DNA of 64,000 nt from SHAN690 sp038131955 (GCA_038131955.1 JAYPQK010000009.1:523355-587354); one strand, 5' to 3'. Counted from the first letter of the stretch, positions 18,047 through 26,191 are shown. Notes: a model not told the origin generated them from the letters alone. Program-made: numbers and translations.

Positions 18047-19747
18047 CTATAAACTGAGATCCTCTTTGATGCGTTCGATCGTATCGAAGAGGATTTTTTG
18101 TTGCTCAGCATAGGACTTTGATTCATCCCAGTCCTTGCGAACGCTGAAGTAGAATTTGATCTTAGGTTCGGTACCGGAAGGCCGAGCCGAGATCTTGCTT
18201 CCGGATTTCGTGAAGAACTGAAGCACATTGCTCGAAGGAAGGTCAATGGGGTGTTCGTGACCCGTCAATAGGTCCTTGGAAGCACCTGACTGAATGTCAT
18301 CAACGCGTACGACCTCATCTCCACCAAGGGTAGCAGGTGGGTTGGTTCGTAGCTCCGTCATCATTTGGGCGATCTCCTCCTTTCCTGATTTACCCTTCTT
18401 CGTCAAACTGACAAGGTCCTCTTGGTAGATGCCGTGTTTCTTGTAGATCGTGTTCAATGCCTCTTCGGCATTTGATCCTTTGGCCAATGTTTCGCCAAGC
18501 CAATCGCAAAACAACAGGGCAGAAGTGAGGGCGTCTTTATCACGCACAAAATCTCCGATCATGTAACCGTAGCTCTCTTCACCGCCCCCGATAAAGGTCT
18601 TGTCTCCTTCGTGCTCGCGGATCAAGTTTGCAATATGCTTGAAGCCGGTCAGGCATATATCTGACTCGACACCGTATCCACGTGCTACATCGCCAAACAG
18701 CTCGCTACTCACGATGGTATAGGCGATGAATTCGTTGCCATTGAGATCGCTGTTGCGCAGCAGATAGTCTGTCAGCAGCACTCCGGTTTGGTTACCATTC
18801 AACAGCACCATCTCGCCGGAGGTATTGCGAACAGCCACTCCAATTCGGTCGCTGTCGGGATCTGTGCCGATCACCAGGTCAGCATTCTTCTCTTCCGCCA
18901 GGGCAAGCGCTATGTCCAACGCCGCGCGTTCCTCTGGGTTAGGGCTCTTCACGGTGGGGAAATTCCCATCCGGAGTCGCTTGCTCTTCTACGATATGCAC
19001 CTGATTATAACCGGCTCGTTCCAGGAGTTCGGGCATCAAAGTGATCGACGTGCCGTGTAGAGAAGTGAATACGATATTGAGGTCCTTATTGGTGTGGCTC
19101 GATTTGCGCTGAGCCAATGAGGCCTTCAAGAAGGCTTCGTCCATGGCCTCACGGAGTTCATGAATCCGTTCTTCCACACGGGTGAAATCGATCGTAGAAG
19201 GATCGCTCACCTTGCGCACCTCATCGATGATGCCTTTGTCGTGTGGAGCCACGATCTGCGCACCATCATTCCAATAGACCTTGTATCCGTTGTATTCGGG
19301 TGGGTTATGTGATGCTGTGATGACCACGCCGCTCTGGCAACCGAGTTCGCGTACGGCAAAAGAGAGCTGTGGCGTTGGTCGAAGATCTCCGAATAGATAG
19401 GCGTCGATACCATTGGCTGAGAAGATCTCCGCCACCATACGGGCGAATTCCTTGGAGTTGTTTCGACAGTCGTGGGCAATAGCTACTTTGATCTGCGTGT
19501 CGGTAAATGACTTCTTCAGGTAGTTGGCCAATCCTTGCGTAGCCATGCCGAAGGTGTATTTGTTGACCCGATTGGATCCTACTCCCATCACACCTCTCAT
19601 TCCTCCCGTTCCAAATTCCAGATCCGTGTAGAACGCGTCTTCCAATCGGGCAGAGTCGCCTTTCAGTAAGGCACTGATCTCCGATTTGAAGTCAGCGTCG
19701 AGGTTGAGGGAGAGCCAGTAGTTTGCTTTTTCTTGTGCCGTCATCAT
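18047..19747 (-). CDS. Phospho-sugar mutase (phosphoglucomutase/phosphomannomutase)
   Basis: 566 residues, the usual length for the alpha-D-phosphohexomutase group that interconverts hexose 1- and 6-phosphates. Phosphoserine loop TASHNP at 144-149 (Ser146), Mg-binding DPDSDR 296-301, sugar-recognition GEESYGY 389-395, and C-terminal phosphate-binding RPSGTEPKIKFYF. All four active-site loops are intact. Starts at ATG 19747 or 19744, just behind a TACTTTTG promoter element. It supplies glucose-1-P or mannose-1-P for surface polysaccharide. Sugar specificity cannot be told from the sequence. Confidence 0.93.
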   Translation of the reverse strand: MMTAQEKANYWLSLNLDADFKSEISALLKGDSARLEDAFYTDLEFGTGGMRGVMGVGSNRVNKYTFGMATQGLANYLKKSFTDTQIKVAIAHDCRNNSKEFARMVAEIFSANGIDAYLFGDLRPTPQLSFAVRELGCQSGVVITASHNPPEYNGYKVYWNDGAQIVAPHDKGIIDEVRKVSDPSTIDFTRVEERIHELREAMDEAFLKASLAQRKSSHTNKDLNIVFTSLHGTSITLMPELLERAGYNQVHIVEEQATPDGNFPTVKSPNPEERAALDIALALAEEKNADLVIGTDPDSDRIGVAVRNTSGEMVLLNGNQTGVLLTDYLLRNSDLNGNEFIAYTIVSSELFGDVARGYGVESDICLTGFKHIANLIREHEGDKTFIGGGEESYGYMIGDFVRDKDALTSALLFCDWLGETLAKGSNAEEALNTIYKKHGIYQEDLVSLTKKGKSGKEEIAQMMTELRTNPPATLGGDEVVRVDDIQSGASKDLLTGHEHPIDLPSSNVLQFFTKSGSKISARPSGTEPKIKFYFSVRKDWDESKSYAEQQKILFDTIERIKEDLSL

Positions 19748-19764
19748 TCGCTCAAATTGGAAGG

Positions 19765-19772
19765 CAAAAGTA
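19765..19772 (-). promoter_or_regulatory. TAnnTTTG promoter element of the phosphosugar mutase
   Basis: TACTTTTG (minus strand), exact consensus, 17 nt upstream of ATG 19747. Confidence 0.55.
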
Positions 19773-20033
19773 CGGGCTATCCGAGGTATGGTCTAGTCAA
19801 CCTTGTATTTCTAAACGACCCATTGTGAGTGACGTCCTTGTTTTTAAGTGTAAGTAGCACGAAAACAATAAGTTGAGTAGGATTTATGGTGTTCAGATTA
19901 ACTAAAACTTAGCGTTTTAGGTGCTTGGGCGTAATACTAGGCGTCTCTGTCGCGACATTGCTTAAAACAAGATTAAGACCCATGTATATCGACCGATTTA
20001 CAAGCGCCCGTCCTTTGTAAAAACATTCAGGTA
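19773..20033. other. Intergenic region with one hairpin
   Basis: No convincing gene here. CTAAAAC (19902-19908) and GTTTTAG (19914-19920) form a perfect 7-bp stem with a 5-nt loop. No exact TAnnTTTG element was found close to the following ORFs on the plus strand. Confidence 0.5.
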
Positions 20034-20183
20034 ATGAAATGGATAAAGCGAATCATACGAGCCATTGAGGTCAGCCTTTTCGAGGTGATGGCCTTTCAGT
20101 TGAGAACATTCAAGGAGGCTTTGCATTACCAAATCCCACCGCACACCAATACCACTACCCTAGATGAAGCTGCCAAAGCGTGA
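20034..20183 (+). CDS. Possible 49-residue ORF overlapping lpxH start
   Basis: Short frame starting MKWIKRIIRAIEVSLFEVMA, with a basic amphipathic N-terminus. It overlaps the start of the lpxH remnant by 20 nt in another frame, as a leader or coupling ORF might. I do not recognise it, and it may be chance. Confidence 0.3.
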   Translation: MKWIKRIIRAIEVSLFEVMAFQLRTFKEALHYQIPPHTNTTTLDEAAKA

Positions 20184-20717
20184 GATCGACCTACTCGTAC
20201 TTTCTGATATTCACTTAGGAACATACGGCTGTCATGCCAAGGAACTTCTGAAATACCTCAAAAGCGTCCAGCCCAAGAAGGTCATTCTGAACGGCGATAT
20301 CATTGACATCTGGCAGTTCAACAAGCGTTACTGGCCCAAATCACACATGCGTGTGATCAAGCATATGATGGGCTGGGTCTCGAAAGGAGTCAAAGTCTAC
20401 TATATCACAGGCAACCATGACGAGATGCTGCGCAAGTTCGTCGGATTCAAAATGGGCAGCCTACAGATCGTTAATAAAGTGGTGCTTAAGCTCGGCAAAG
20501 AGAAGGCGTGGTTCTTCCACGGCGATGTATTTGATGTGACCATGCAGCATTCGAAATGGCTCGCGAAGCTGGGGGCAGTGGGCTATTATACTCTTATCCT
20601 CTTGAATCGCTTTGTGAATTGGGTCTCAGAGAGTATGGGTCGTGGTCGGATCTCATTGAGGAGTTCAACAATGAGACGGCAGAAATGACGTTTCAACAGA
20701 GCCTGAACATTGACTAA
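20164..20717 (+). pseudogene. lpxH: lpxH, UDP-2,3-diacylglucosamine diphosphatase, internal deletion and frameshift
   Basis: Metallophosphoesterase of lipid A synthesis. The first 165 residues are good family sequence: LVLSDIHLGT (D15, H17), NGDIID (44-48), TGNHDE (82-87), HGD (119-121), NRFVNWVSESMGRGRIS. The frame then ends after 174 residues (stop 20686-20688), where the family normally continues for about 90 more with a GHxH metal-binding motif. From about 20631 another frame reads EYGSWSDLIEEFNNETAEM up to a TAA at 20715-20717, which looks like the usual C-terminal end (ALEY..W). The middle part with the GHxH motif is absent. Either a real deletion (pseudogene) or an assembly error near 20631-20665. 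Confidence 0.75.
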
Positions 20718-20722
20718 GTTTG
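20715..20722 (+). promoter_or_regulatory. TAnnTTTG promoter element of the coiled-coil lipoprotein
   Basis: TAAGTTTG, exact consensus, overlapping the TAA that ends the lpxH remnant, 15 nt before ATG 20738. Confidence 0.55.
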
Positions 20723-20737
20723 TATAAAACACACAAG

Positions 20738-21604
20738 ATGAGAATCCATATCCACCTACTGAGCCTGTCCCTTATCTTCAGTTTTATCGTGGTATCATGC
20801 GGCAATCCCGAAGCCGAACGCGCCAAGCAAAAGGCCAAAGAAGTCAGCCTGTTGCAAGTTCAGCAAGATTCGTTGCTGGATGTGTTTCGCGGCGAGTTGG
20901 AAGCCATTTCTGACATGGTCAGCGACGTTTCGTTACGCAACGGCATCCTGAATCTAGACACCACTGAAGGCGCTGTCCTTTCTAAAGAGGTCATCATGAA
21001 GCAGGTTGAGTCGTTGGATCAGCTGCTCTCCAAGAATCAGAAGCAATTGAACGACCTCTACGCTAGGATGCGTGAGAGCAAGGTCAAGAACAAGGAATTG
21101 GAGAACCTTATCCAGAACATGCAGTCCCGCTTGGCCGAAAGAGAAAGTCAGATCGACCAATTGATGGCGATGTTGGCCGACAAAGACATCTTGATCGAGA
21201 ACATCAAGTATGCGGTAGACAGCATGCGTCGCAACAACATCTCTCTAACCGAGGATCTCATCCAAATGGACGAGGAGATGCACTTGGTATACTACGTCTT
21301 GGGCGAGAACAAAGAGCTCAAGGAGAAAGGCATCATCACCAAGGAAGGAGGCATCCTAGGCATCGGAGGAACCAAGCGACTCGATGCATCCCAATTGGAC
21401 ACGAGCCTCTTCACCGTAGTCGACCAGCGCGAACTAGAAAGCATTCCGGTCTATTCCAAGAAAGCCAAGGTCATCACCAATCACCCAGAGGCATCCTACG
21501 AGTGGATAGAAGACAGCGAAGGCCAGATCGAGAGCCTCAAGATCAAGGATCGAAAGGAGTTTTGGGGGGTGTCGGATTATTTGGTTATTGAAGTTGATAA
21601 TTAG
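20738..21604 (+). CDS. Coiled-coil lipoprotein, Cbp1-family-like
   Basis: 288 residues from ATG 20738. Lipoprotein signal with lipobox VVSC followed by GN. Residues about 25-190 are a long heptad-rich coiled coil (QKQLNDLYARM, ENLIQNMQSRLAERE). Residues about 195-288 are a conserved globular end (YYVLGENKELKEKGII, VYSKKAKVITNHP, ending VSDYLVIEV). This end matches what I remember of the Bacteroidota group annotated as Cbp1-family collagen-binding adhesins. That name is weakly founded: the lipoprotein and coiled coil are certain, collagen binding is not. Monocistronic. Confidence 0.8.
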   Translation: MRIHIHLLSLSLIFSFIVVSCGNPEAERAKQKAKEVSLLQVQQDSLLDVFRGELEAISDMVSDVSLRNGILNLDTTEGAVLSKEVIMKQVESLDQLLSKNQKQLNDLYARMRESKVKNKELENLIQNMQSRLAERESQIDQLMAMLADKDILIENIKYAVDSMRRNNISLTEDLIQMDEEMHLVYYVLGENKELKEKGIITKEGGILGIGGTKRLDASQLDTSLFTVVDQRELESIPVYSKKAKVITNHPEASYEWIEDSEGQIESLKIKDRKEFWGVSDYLVIEVDN

Positions 21605-21730
21605 GGAACAGGGAGTAGGATTTGTTCCTTTTAGCGGTTGCGTTATTTACAAATCGCTGGGGATGTCCCATGAGATTTTGCCCTTGACATTGCGTTTTCG
21701 TGAGCTAGTTTGGTCAGATATTTAGTTCAC

Positions 21731-22102
21731 ATGGCAAGTTTTGAGGAGTTAAAAGTTTATCAAGAGGCTAGAGGCTTTCGAAAGGTGGTTTCAAGTCTTT
21801 CTAAGTCCTTTCCAGCGGAAGAAAAATATAGGTTGGTTGATCAAATAATAAGATCGAGTAGATCCGTTTCAGTTCAGATTGCCGAGGGGTATGGTCGGTT
21901 TCACTATCAGGAAAGTATACAATACATGAGAGTGGCCAGAGGGTCTTTGGATGAGACTCACGAGCACATCAATGTCGCCTTTGATGAAGGTTATATTGAT
22001 GACGAGATGCGATCAGAGTTACTCGATCAAAAGCTCAAGATCATGAGGATGATCAATGGATATAACAACTACCTGAAGAAATCAAAAAGAAAAGAGAAAT
22101 AG
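21731..22102 (+). CDS. Four helix bundle protein (23S rRNA IVP family)
   Basis: 123 residues from ATG 21731. Typical family start FEELKVYQEAR, then SFPAEEKYRLVDQIIRSSRS and IAEGYGRF, all signature segments of the four-helix-bundle family first found inside 23S rRNA intervening sequences. The fold is a small pentameric bundle of unknown function. Here it stands alone in a 0.5 kb gap between a lipoprotein gene and a DUF983 gene, with no rRNA nearby. Pyrimidine-rich dispersed repeat sequence follows at 22117-22155. Such genes are often strain-variable and may be mobile. Confidence 0.9.
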   Translation: MASFEELKVYQEARGFRKVVSSLSKSFPAEEKYRLVDQIIRSSRSVSVQIAEGYGRFHYQESIQYMRVARGSLDETHEHINVAFDEGYIDDEMRSELLDQKLKIMRMINGYNNYLKKSKRKEK

Positions 22103-22131
22103 TCAAAATTTAGTATCCCATTCCCAGCTCC

Positions 22132-22518
22132 CTACTCCCCATTCCCCGCTTCCTCCTCGTAAGAGATGAACAAATTGATCCAAATTCCCCGACCCAAACG
22201 AAACGTCAGGGGAGCGAGTACCACGATGCCGATCACTATACCAATGAGGTATTCATAAAGTTCCCATGGACTGCCCAGTACCCACATGGCGATGAAAACA
22301 GCTACGGCAATGGCAACGGTGAGGGCGTAATTGACATACATCGCACCGTAGAAGAAGGACGGTTCCAGGCTGTAGAGTTGATCACACTTCTCACATCGCT
22401 CGGGCATATTCCAGATCTTGGTGATCTTATACGGATTGCGTTCTTCGAATAGCTCTCCTTCGTGACAACGCGGACACTTTTGGAAGAGGATGCTGTATAG
22501 TTTGGTGCCTTTTAACAT
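22132..22518 (-). CDS. DUF983 family membrane protein
   Basis: 128 residues from ATG 22518 (ATG 22557 possible). The N-terminus has two CxxC pairs (CPRCHEG and CEKC) forming a likely zinc ribbon, followed by two hydrophobic helices (YVNYALTVAIAVAVFIAMWV and EYLIGIVIGIVVLAPLTF). This is the DUF983 layout, an inner-membrane family of unknown function. A TAGGTTTG element lies at 22581-22588. Confidence 0.85.
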   Translation of the reverse strand: MLKGTKLYSILFQKCPRCHEGELFEERNPYKITKIWNMPERCEKCDQLYSLEPSFFYGAMYVNYALTVAIAVAVFIAMWVLGSPWELYEYLIGIVIGIVVLAPLTFRLGRGIWINLFISYEEEAGNGE

Positions 22519-22580
22519 GATGAAAGAGTAAAGACGACGAGACAAAGGACTGATCAACTAAAACGAGTCGCAAATTTCGT

Positions 22581-22588
22581 CAAACCTA
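22581..22588 (-). promoter_or_regulatory. TAnnTTTG promoter element of DUF983 gene
   Basis: TAGGTTTG on the minus strand, exact consensus, 62 nt upstream of ATG 22518 (23 nt from ATG 22557). Confidence 0.5.
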
Positions 22589-22665
22589 AGCTTCCCAAAA
22601 GGTGACTTTGGTTACAAAGTTGCGAGAAGAAATGGCAGTTCAGCAACCATGGCATGAATGCTGCG

Positions 22666-22673
22666 TATCTTTG
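22666..22673 (+). promoter_or_regulatory. TAnnTTTG promoter element of ssrA
   Basis: TATCTTTG, exact consensus, 13 nt before the mature 5' end of tmRNA. No TTG at the expected -33 distance. Confidence 0.6.
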
Positions 22674-22686
22674 TAGACTGTTCTTT

Positions 22687-23079
22687 GGGGCTGACTGGTT
22701 TTGACAGCAAGATGAAGGATACTGTAAGCAAGTCGGGGGGTGAGTGGCACCTCGTTACTAAGTCATTCAAACCATATCTGGCGAGACTTCTTACGCTCTT
22801 GCAGCCTAATCATCCGATAGGAGATTACGCTTAATCCCGCACCAGGTGCGCGGACAAGACGTCTCCGGTGCAGGTAAGTCTATCCCCTGTACCAATGGAG
22901 GCGCGGACAATGATAGACTAGGTCAATAGGCGCTTCGACTCTTGATCGAACCTTAAGAAGATAAGCGGGAAGTGGCCTGCCTTTGGGCAGCTTTCCGTCG
23001 AAAATTCAAACACAGGCTAAGCTTGTAGAAGGCACTATGTTTCCTTGTTTGGACGTGGGTTCGAATCCCACCAGCTCCA
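22687..23079 (+). ncRNA. ssrA: tmRNA (transfer-messenger RNA)
   Basis: Rescues stalled ribosomes and tags the peptide for proteolysis. The 5' end GGGGCTGA pairs with CAGCTCC at 23072-23078 to form the acceptor stem (one G-U pair). The T-arm GGGTTCGAATCCC is at 23057-23069. The reading frame at 22780-22809 encodes GETSYALAA and ends TAA. After the discriminator A (23079) the DNA reads CTA, so the CCA end is not encoded. About 393 nt, usual size. Preceded by a TAnnTTTG promoter and followed by a strong terminator. Confidence 0.95.
22780..22809 (+). other. tmRNA tag reading frame, peptide GETSYALAA
   Basis: GGC GAG ACT TCT TAC GCT CTT GCA GCC TAA: codons for G-E-T-S-Y-A-L-A-A and stop. The ending YALAA is the usual Bacteroidota degradation tag. 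I take GGC at 22780 as the resume codon, by analogy. Confidence 0.85.
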
Positions 23080-23088
23080 CTAGATGAT

Positions 23089-23122
23089 AGCCTCCGCTGC
23101 ATTTTGCAGCAGAGGCTTTTTT
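23089..23122 (+). terminator. Rho-independent terminator of ssrA
   Basis: AGCCTC ... GAGGCT outer stem and GCTGC/GCAGC inner stem with one C-A mismatch (23089-23117), followed by a run of T. It lies 10 nt after tmRNA. Confidence 0.85.
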
Positions 23123-23199
23123 ATTGCTGCGACCCAAGCTTGCTTGAGGGCGTAAGCAATGAAAAAGACTCTAATGAGCGAAGCGAATAGGAGGCGTGA

Positions 23200-23328
23200 T
23201 CCATTTTGAATTATGCGGATATTGAGGATTTGCGCGATTTGGTTGATTTTAAACCTAAGGTTAATGTAAATGATGGAGTCCGGGAGTTTGTGAGGTGGTA
23301 TCTTAAATTCTATCGAAATGCCAAGTAA
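23200..23328 (+). pseudogene. Remnant: C-terminal end of a UDP-sugar (glucuronate-type) 4-epimerase
   Basis: 42 codons open behind an in-frame TGA (23197-23199), with no start codon. The translation NYADIEDLRDLVDFKP ... DGVREFVRWYLKFYRN matches the last 40 residues of NAD-dependent UDP-glucuronate 4-epimerases (usual form: YADI-DL-x-D-x-x-x-KP ... G-x-x-x-F-V-x-W-Y-x-x-F-Y). The NAD-binding and catalytic parts (GxxGxxG, YxxxK) are absent. It lies directly behind the ssrA terminator and is probably debris of a deleted capsule or LPS gene. Confidence 0.7.
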
Positions 23329-23409
23329 TTGTATGATGATAGAATTTGTTTCATCCTATCGTTTGGTACTGTCCCTTACTCTACAATCCAACGACTAGTG
23401 AAATGCCGT

Positions 23410-23417
23410 TATCTTTG
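23410..23417 (+). promoter_or_regulatory. TAnnTTTG element 5 nt before the barrel gene
   Basis: TATCTTTG, exact consensus, 5 nt before GTG 23423. Confidence 0.6.
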
Positions 23418-23422
23418 CCAGC

Positions 23423-24232
23423 GTGCGAAGACTTCTCACATATCTATTGCTTGCCGCCGGAGTTCTCTGGGGTGCGGATACCTATGCCCAAGGTTACTTC
23501 TGGCAGAGCGGTCAGAAGAAGCAGAACTGGCGCTACCTCGCCTTCGATATCGGTCCTGGCTTGCGCATGTATTCCGGTGATATCCAGCAGAAGGGTGGTT
23601 TGTTCAATCCTATGAAGATCGCCTATGGTCTCGGTGCGCGCTACCAGTGGCGACCTAAGTGGGGCTTTGCTCTGTACGCTGCCGGTCGTAGGTATGCCGG
23701 TAAGGCGGAACACGGTGGCTTCCCAGATGCACTCGATCAAATGACGGGACGCATGTGGGAGTTCGGCGTTTCAGCCCAGTACAGTCTATTGCGCTGGGAA
23801 GATTTTCTGGTACGCTCTTTTACCGATCGTGATCCCGTGAGGAAGGCGAATGTCTTCATTGGGGTCGGCGGAGGGTTTTCGCTCTTCAATGCGGATTATA
23901 CTTCAAGAAAATATGTGACCCAAACCTTTCAGGATACAGCGGGTAGGGATTCACTGGCCTTCATCCCTCGAGATGCTTCCGGTAGCGGTGCAGGATTTGC
24001 CTTCAGTCTGCCCATTACGGTTGGTGGACGTTGCCGATTCAATCCATCGTGGTACATGGGCTTTGAGTATACCTACAGCCTGTATTTCAGCGATAACATC
24101 GATGGGTTAGAGCGTGGGTTCAACGACGGCATGAGTCTCTTCCATGTGAAGGTTGGCTACCTGCTCGGACAGTCGAAACGCAAAGGGCAGATCGGACTCA
24201 CGCCTAAGCAAAAACGGAAACTGAAGAAATGA
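23423..24232 (+). CDS. Outer-membrane beta-barrel protein, DUF6089-like
   Basis: 269 residues, GTG start. Signal peptide ends GADTYAQ. The body has amphipathic strands with many aromatic and Gly residues (FDIGPGLRMYSGDIQ, GLGARYQWRPKWGFALYAAG, FIGVGGGFSLFNADY, WYMGFEYTYSLYFSDNIDG, VKVGYLLG). This style and length match small Bacteroidota OmpX/DUF6089-type barrels. A lysine-rich tail (KRKGQIGLTPKQKRKLKK) follows the last strand, which is unusual for a barrel. The stop overlaps the start of the dehydrogenase (ATGA). Confidence 0.78.
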   Translation: MRRLLTYLLLAAGVLWGADTYAQGYFWQSGQKKQNWRYLAFDIGPGLRMYSGDIQQKGGLFNPMKIAYGLGARYQWRPKWGFALYAAGRRYAGKAEHGGFPDALDQMTGRMWEFGVSAQYSLLRWEDFLVRSFTDRDPVRKANVFIGVGGGFSLFNADYTSRKYVTQTFQDTAGRDSLAFIPRDASGSGAGFAFSLPITVGGRCRFNPSWYMGFEYTYSLYFSDNIDGLERGFNDGMSLFHVKVGYLLGQSKRKGQIGLTPKQKRKLKK

Positions 24233-25428
24233 TAAGTTTCGGTGTAATTGAAGAGGGGAAGTCCCCAACAGATGAGCGGGTACCCTTGACGCCAAGTCAG
24301 GTTGCGGAACTGCTCGAAGAGCACAAGAAGATCAAGATCGCAGTGCAGTCGTCTAAGGTCCGTCGGATCAAGGATGAGGAGTACGTCCAGGCCGGAGTAG
24401 AAGTTAAGGCTGATGTGAGCGATGCGGATGTGCTGCTGGGAGTCAAGGAGGTGCCTAAGGCTGATCTCATCCCGGACAAAACCTACCTCTTCTTTTCGCA
24501 TACCATTAAGATGCAGCCCTACAACAAGGAGTTGCTGCAAACCGTCATCAAGAAGCGTATTCGCTTGATCGAATGGGAGTGCTTGAAGGACGGTCGTGGT
24601 CGTCGTTTGATTGGCTTTGGTCGCTATGCGGGCATCGTCGGAGCCTACAATGGCTTTCGGGCCTTAGGTGCTCGCGATGGAAGCTTCTCCTTAAAGAAAG
24701 CCCACGACTGTGAGGACAGGGCGGAGATGGAGGGCGAACTGTCCAAGATCAAGCTCGGCAAACAAAAGATCTTACTGACGGGTAGGGGAAAGGTAGCCAA
24801 AGGAGCCATGGAAACCCTGGATGCCATTGGGATCAAGAAGGTAGGCATTCGCGACTATCTGCACCACGAGTTTGATGAGGCGGTGTATTGTCAGATCACG
24901 TTTACAGAATACTTCAAGCGCAAGGGGAATACACCTTTCGATATTAAGGAATTCTACGAGCACGGAGATCGCTATGAAAGCGACTTTATGCGCTTTGCCA
25001 AGGTGACGGACATGCTCATTGCCGGACATTATTGGGATTCACACTCGCCGTTCTTATTCACCCGAGAAGACGCCAGACACTCTGACTTCAACATCAATTT
25101 GGTCGCGGATATCAGTTGTGATATCGATGGTCCCGTCGCATCGACGTTACGTCCATCCTCCATTTCAGATCCATTCTACGCCTATGATCCGAAGACAGAA
25201 AAGGAAGTGGCCTTCAACGCCCCCGGTGCGATCACCGTTATGGCGGTAGATAACCTACCCTGCGAACTTCCGCGAGACGCCAGTCGTGATTTTGGTGAGA
25301 TGTTTATCCACCATGTACTACCCAGTTTTCTGAATGGAGACAAGCACGACATCTTAAAGCGCGCAACGATAGCAGAAGGAGGGAAGATCACCGATGAGTA
25401 CGCCTACCTGCGGGAGTGGGTTGATTGA
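24229..25428 (+). CDS. Saccharopine/alanine dehydrogenase-like NAD(P)-dependent oxidoreductase
   Basis: 399 residues. The N-terminal half has the AlaDh/PNT pattern (FGVIEEGKSPTDERVPLTPS, then DVLLGVKEVP and YLFFSHTIKMQ). A Rossmann segment follows (KILLTGRGKVAKGAMETL, where the usual GxGxxG reads GRGKVAKG). The C-terminal half ends with a conserved block (DISCDIDGPVASTLRPSS). This is the arrangement of lysine-forming saccharopine dehydrogenases, common in Bacteroidota where the true substrate is not proven. Coupled by ATGA to a barrel gene with no obvious functional tie. Confidence 0.82.
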   Translation: MISFGVIEEGKSPTDERVPLTPSQVAELLEEHKKIKIAVQSSKVRRIKDEEYVQAGVEVKADVSDADVLLGVKEVPKADLIPDKTYLFFSHTIKMQPYNKELLQTVIKKRIRLIEWECLKDGRGRRLIGFGRYAGIVGAYNGFRALGARDGSFSLKKAHDCEDRAEMEGELSKIKLGKQKILLTGRGKVAKGAMETLDAIGIKKVGIRDYLHHEFDEAVYCQITFTEYFKRKGNTPFDIKEFYEHGDRYESDFMRFAKVTDMLIAGHYWDSHSPFLFTREDARHSDFNINLVADISCDIDGPVASTLRPSSISDPFYAYDPKTEKEVAFNAPGAITVMAVDNLPCELPRDASRDFGEMFIHHVLPSFLNGDKHDILKRATIAEGGKITDEYAYLREWVD

Positions 25429-25453
25429 TGATCAATATTCACTATTTAATGAT

Positions 25454-25479
25454 CAATGTTCAGTGAATATTGAACATTG
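25454..25479. repeat. 9-bp perfect hairpin in A/T-rich gap
   Basis: CAATGTTCA (25454-25462) and TGAACATTG (25471-25479) form a perfect stem with an 8-nt loop, behind the dehydrogenase. No T tract. The surrounding 25430-25490 repeats TGATCAAT/TTCAATAT-like words. Confidence 0.55.
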
Positions 25480-25527
25480 AAAATTGAATAACGTGAGGTC
25501 ATAGTAACAATCCTCCAGTCTCCAATC

Positions 25528-26178
25528 TCAACCACCCCCCAGCTTCACGATGGTCTCCTTCGGGTCTTCGGATTTATAGACCGTGCTTCCGGCGACTAGG
25601 ACGTCGACGCCCTCTTTGACGAGGATCGGGGCATTTTCAAGATTCACTCCACCGTCTACTTCTATGAGTATTTCCTGCTCAACTTGATCGATCAACGACC
25701 GCAAGTAGCGTACCTTGCTGTAGGTGTGAGGGATGAACTTTTGTCCTCCGAAGCCGGGGTTGACGCTCATGATCAGTACCATGTCGAGGCCGTGGATGAT
25801 CTCAGTAAGCACGCTGACCGGTGTGTGTGGGTTCAGGGCTACACCTGCCTTCATACCTGTCTGCTTGATCGCGTCAATGGTGCGGTGAAGGTGGGTGCAC
25901 GCTTCGTAATGTACCGTGAGGATGTCGGCTCCCGCTGACTTGAAGTCTTGGATGTAATCGTCCGGCTTGGCGATCATGGCGTGCACGTCTAAGGTCTTTT
26001 CGGTGTGCTTTCGAAAGGCTTCAATGATAGGAAGTCCGAAAGAAATGTTGGGCACGAACACACCGTCCATGACGTCCAAGTGGAACCACTGGGCAGCGCT
26101 TTCATTCAAGTATTCAGCTTCTTCTTTGATCCGCGAAAAATCACAAGAAAGGAGGGAGGGAGCGACGATTGTTTTCAT
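25528..26178 (-). CDS. rpe: Ribulose-phosphate 3-epimerase
   Basis: Interconverts ribulose-5-P and xylulose-5-P in the pentose phosphate pathway. 216 residues, usual length. TIM-barrel motifs: APSLLSCDF (S and D near the metal), FHLDVMDGVFVPN, VHYEA, MSVNPGFGGQKFI (phosphate loop) and VDGGVN. Active-site Asp and His residues are in place. A near-consensus promoter element TACCTTCG sits 5 nt upstream of the ATG. Confidence 0.96.
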   Translation of the reverse strand: MKTIVAPSLLSCDFSRIKEEAEYLNESAAQWFHLDVMDGVFVPNISFGLPIIEAFRKHTEKTLDVHAMIAKPDDYIQDFKSAGADILTVHYEACTHLHRTIDAIKQTGMKAGVALNPHTPVSVLTEIIHGLDMVLIMSVNPGFGGQKFIPHTYSKVRYLRSLIDQVEQEILIEVDGGVNLENAPILVKEGVDVLVAGSTVYKSEDPKETIVKLGGG

Positions 26179-26183
26179 GGTGA

Positions 26184-26191
26184 CGAAGGTA
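26184..26191 (-). promoter_or_regulatory. Near-TAnnTTTG element 5 nt before rpe
   Basis: TACCTTCG (minus strand), one mismatch to consensus, 5 nt before ATG 26178. Confidence 0.4.

Noticed and set aside
23080..23330. Integration site (att) in ssrA
   Set aside because: No integrase gene and no duplicated ssrA 3' end within the window; only a gene remnant supports past exchange.
25454..25479. Terminator for the dehydrogenase gene
   Set aside because: Perfect stem but no T run on either strand; listed as a repeat only.
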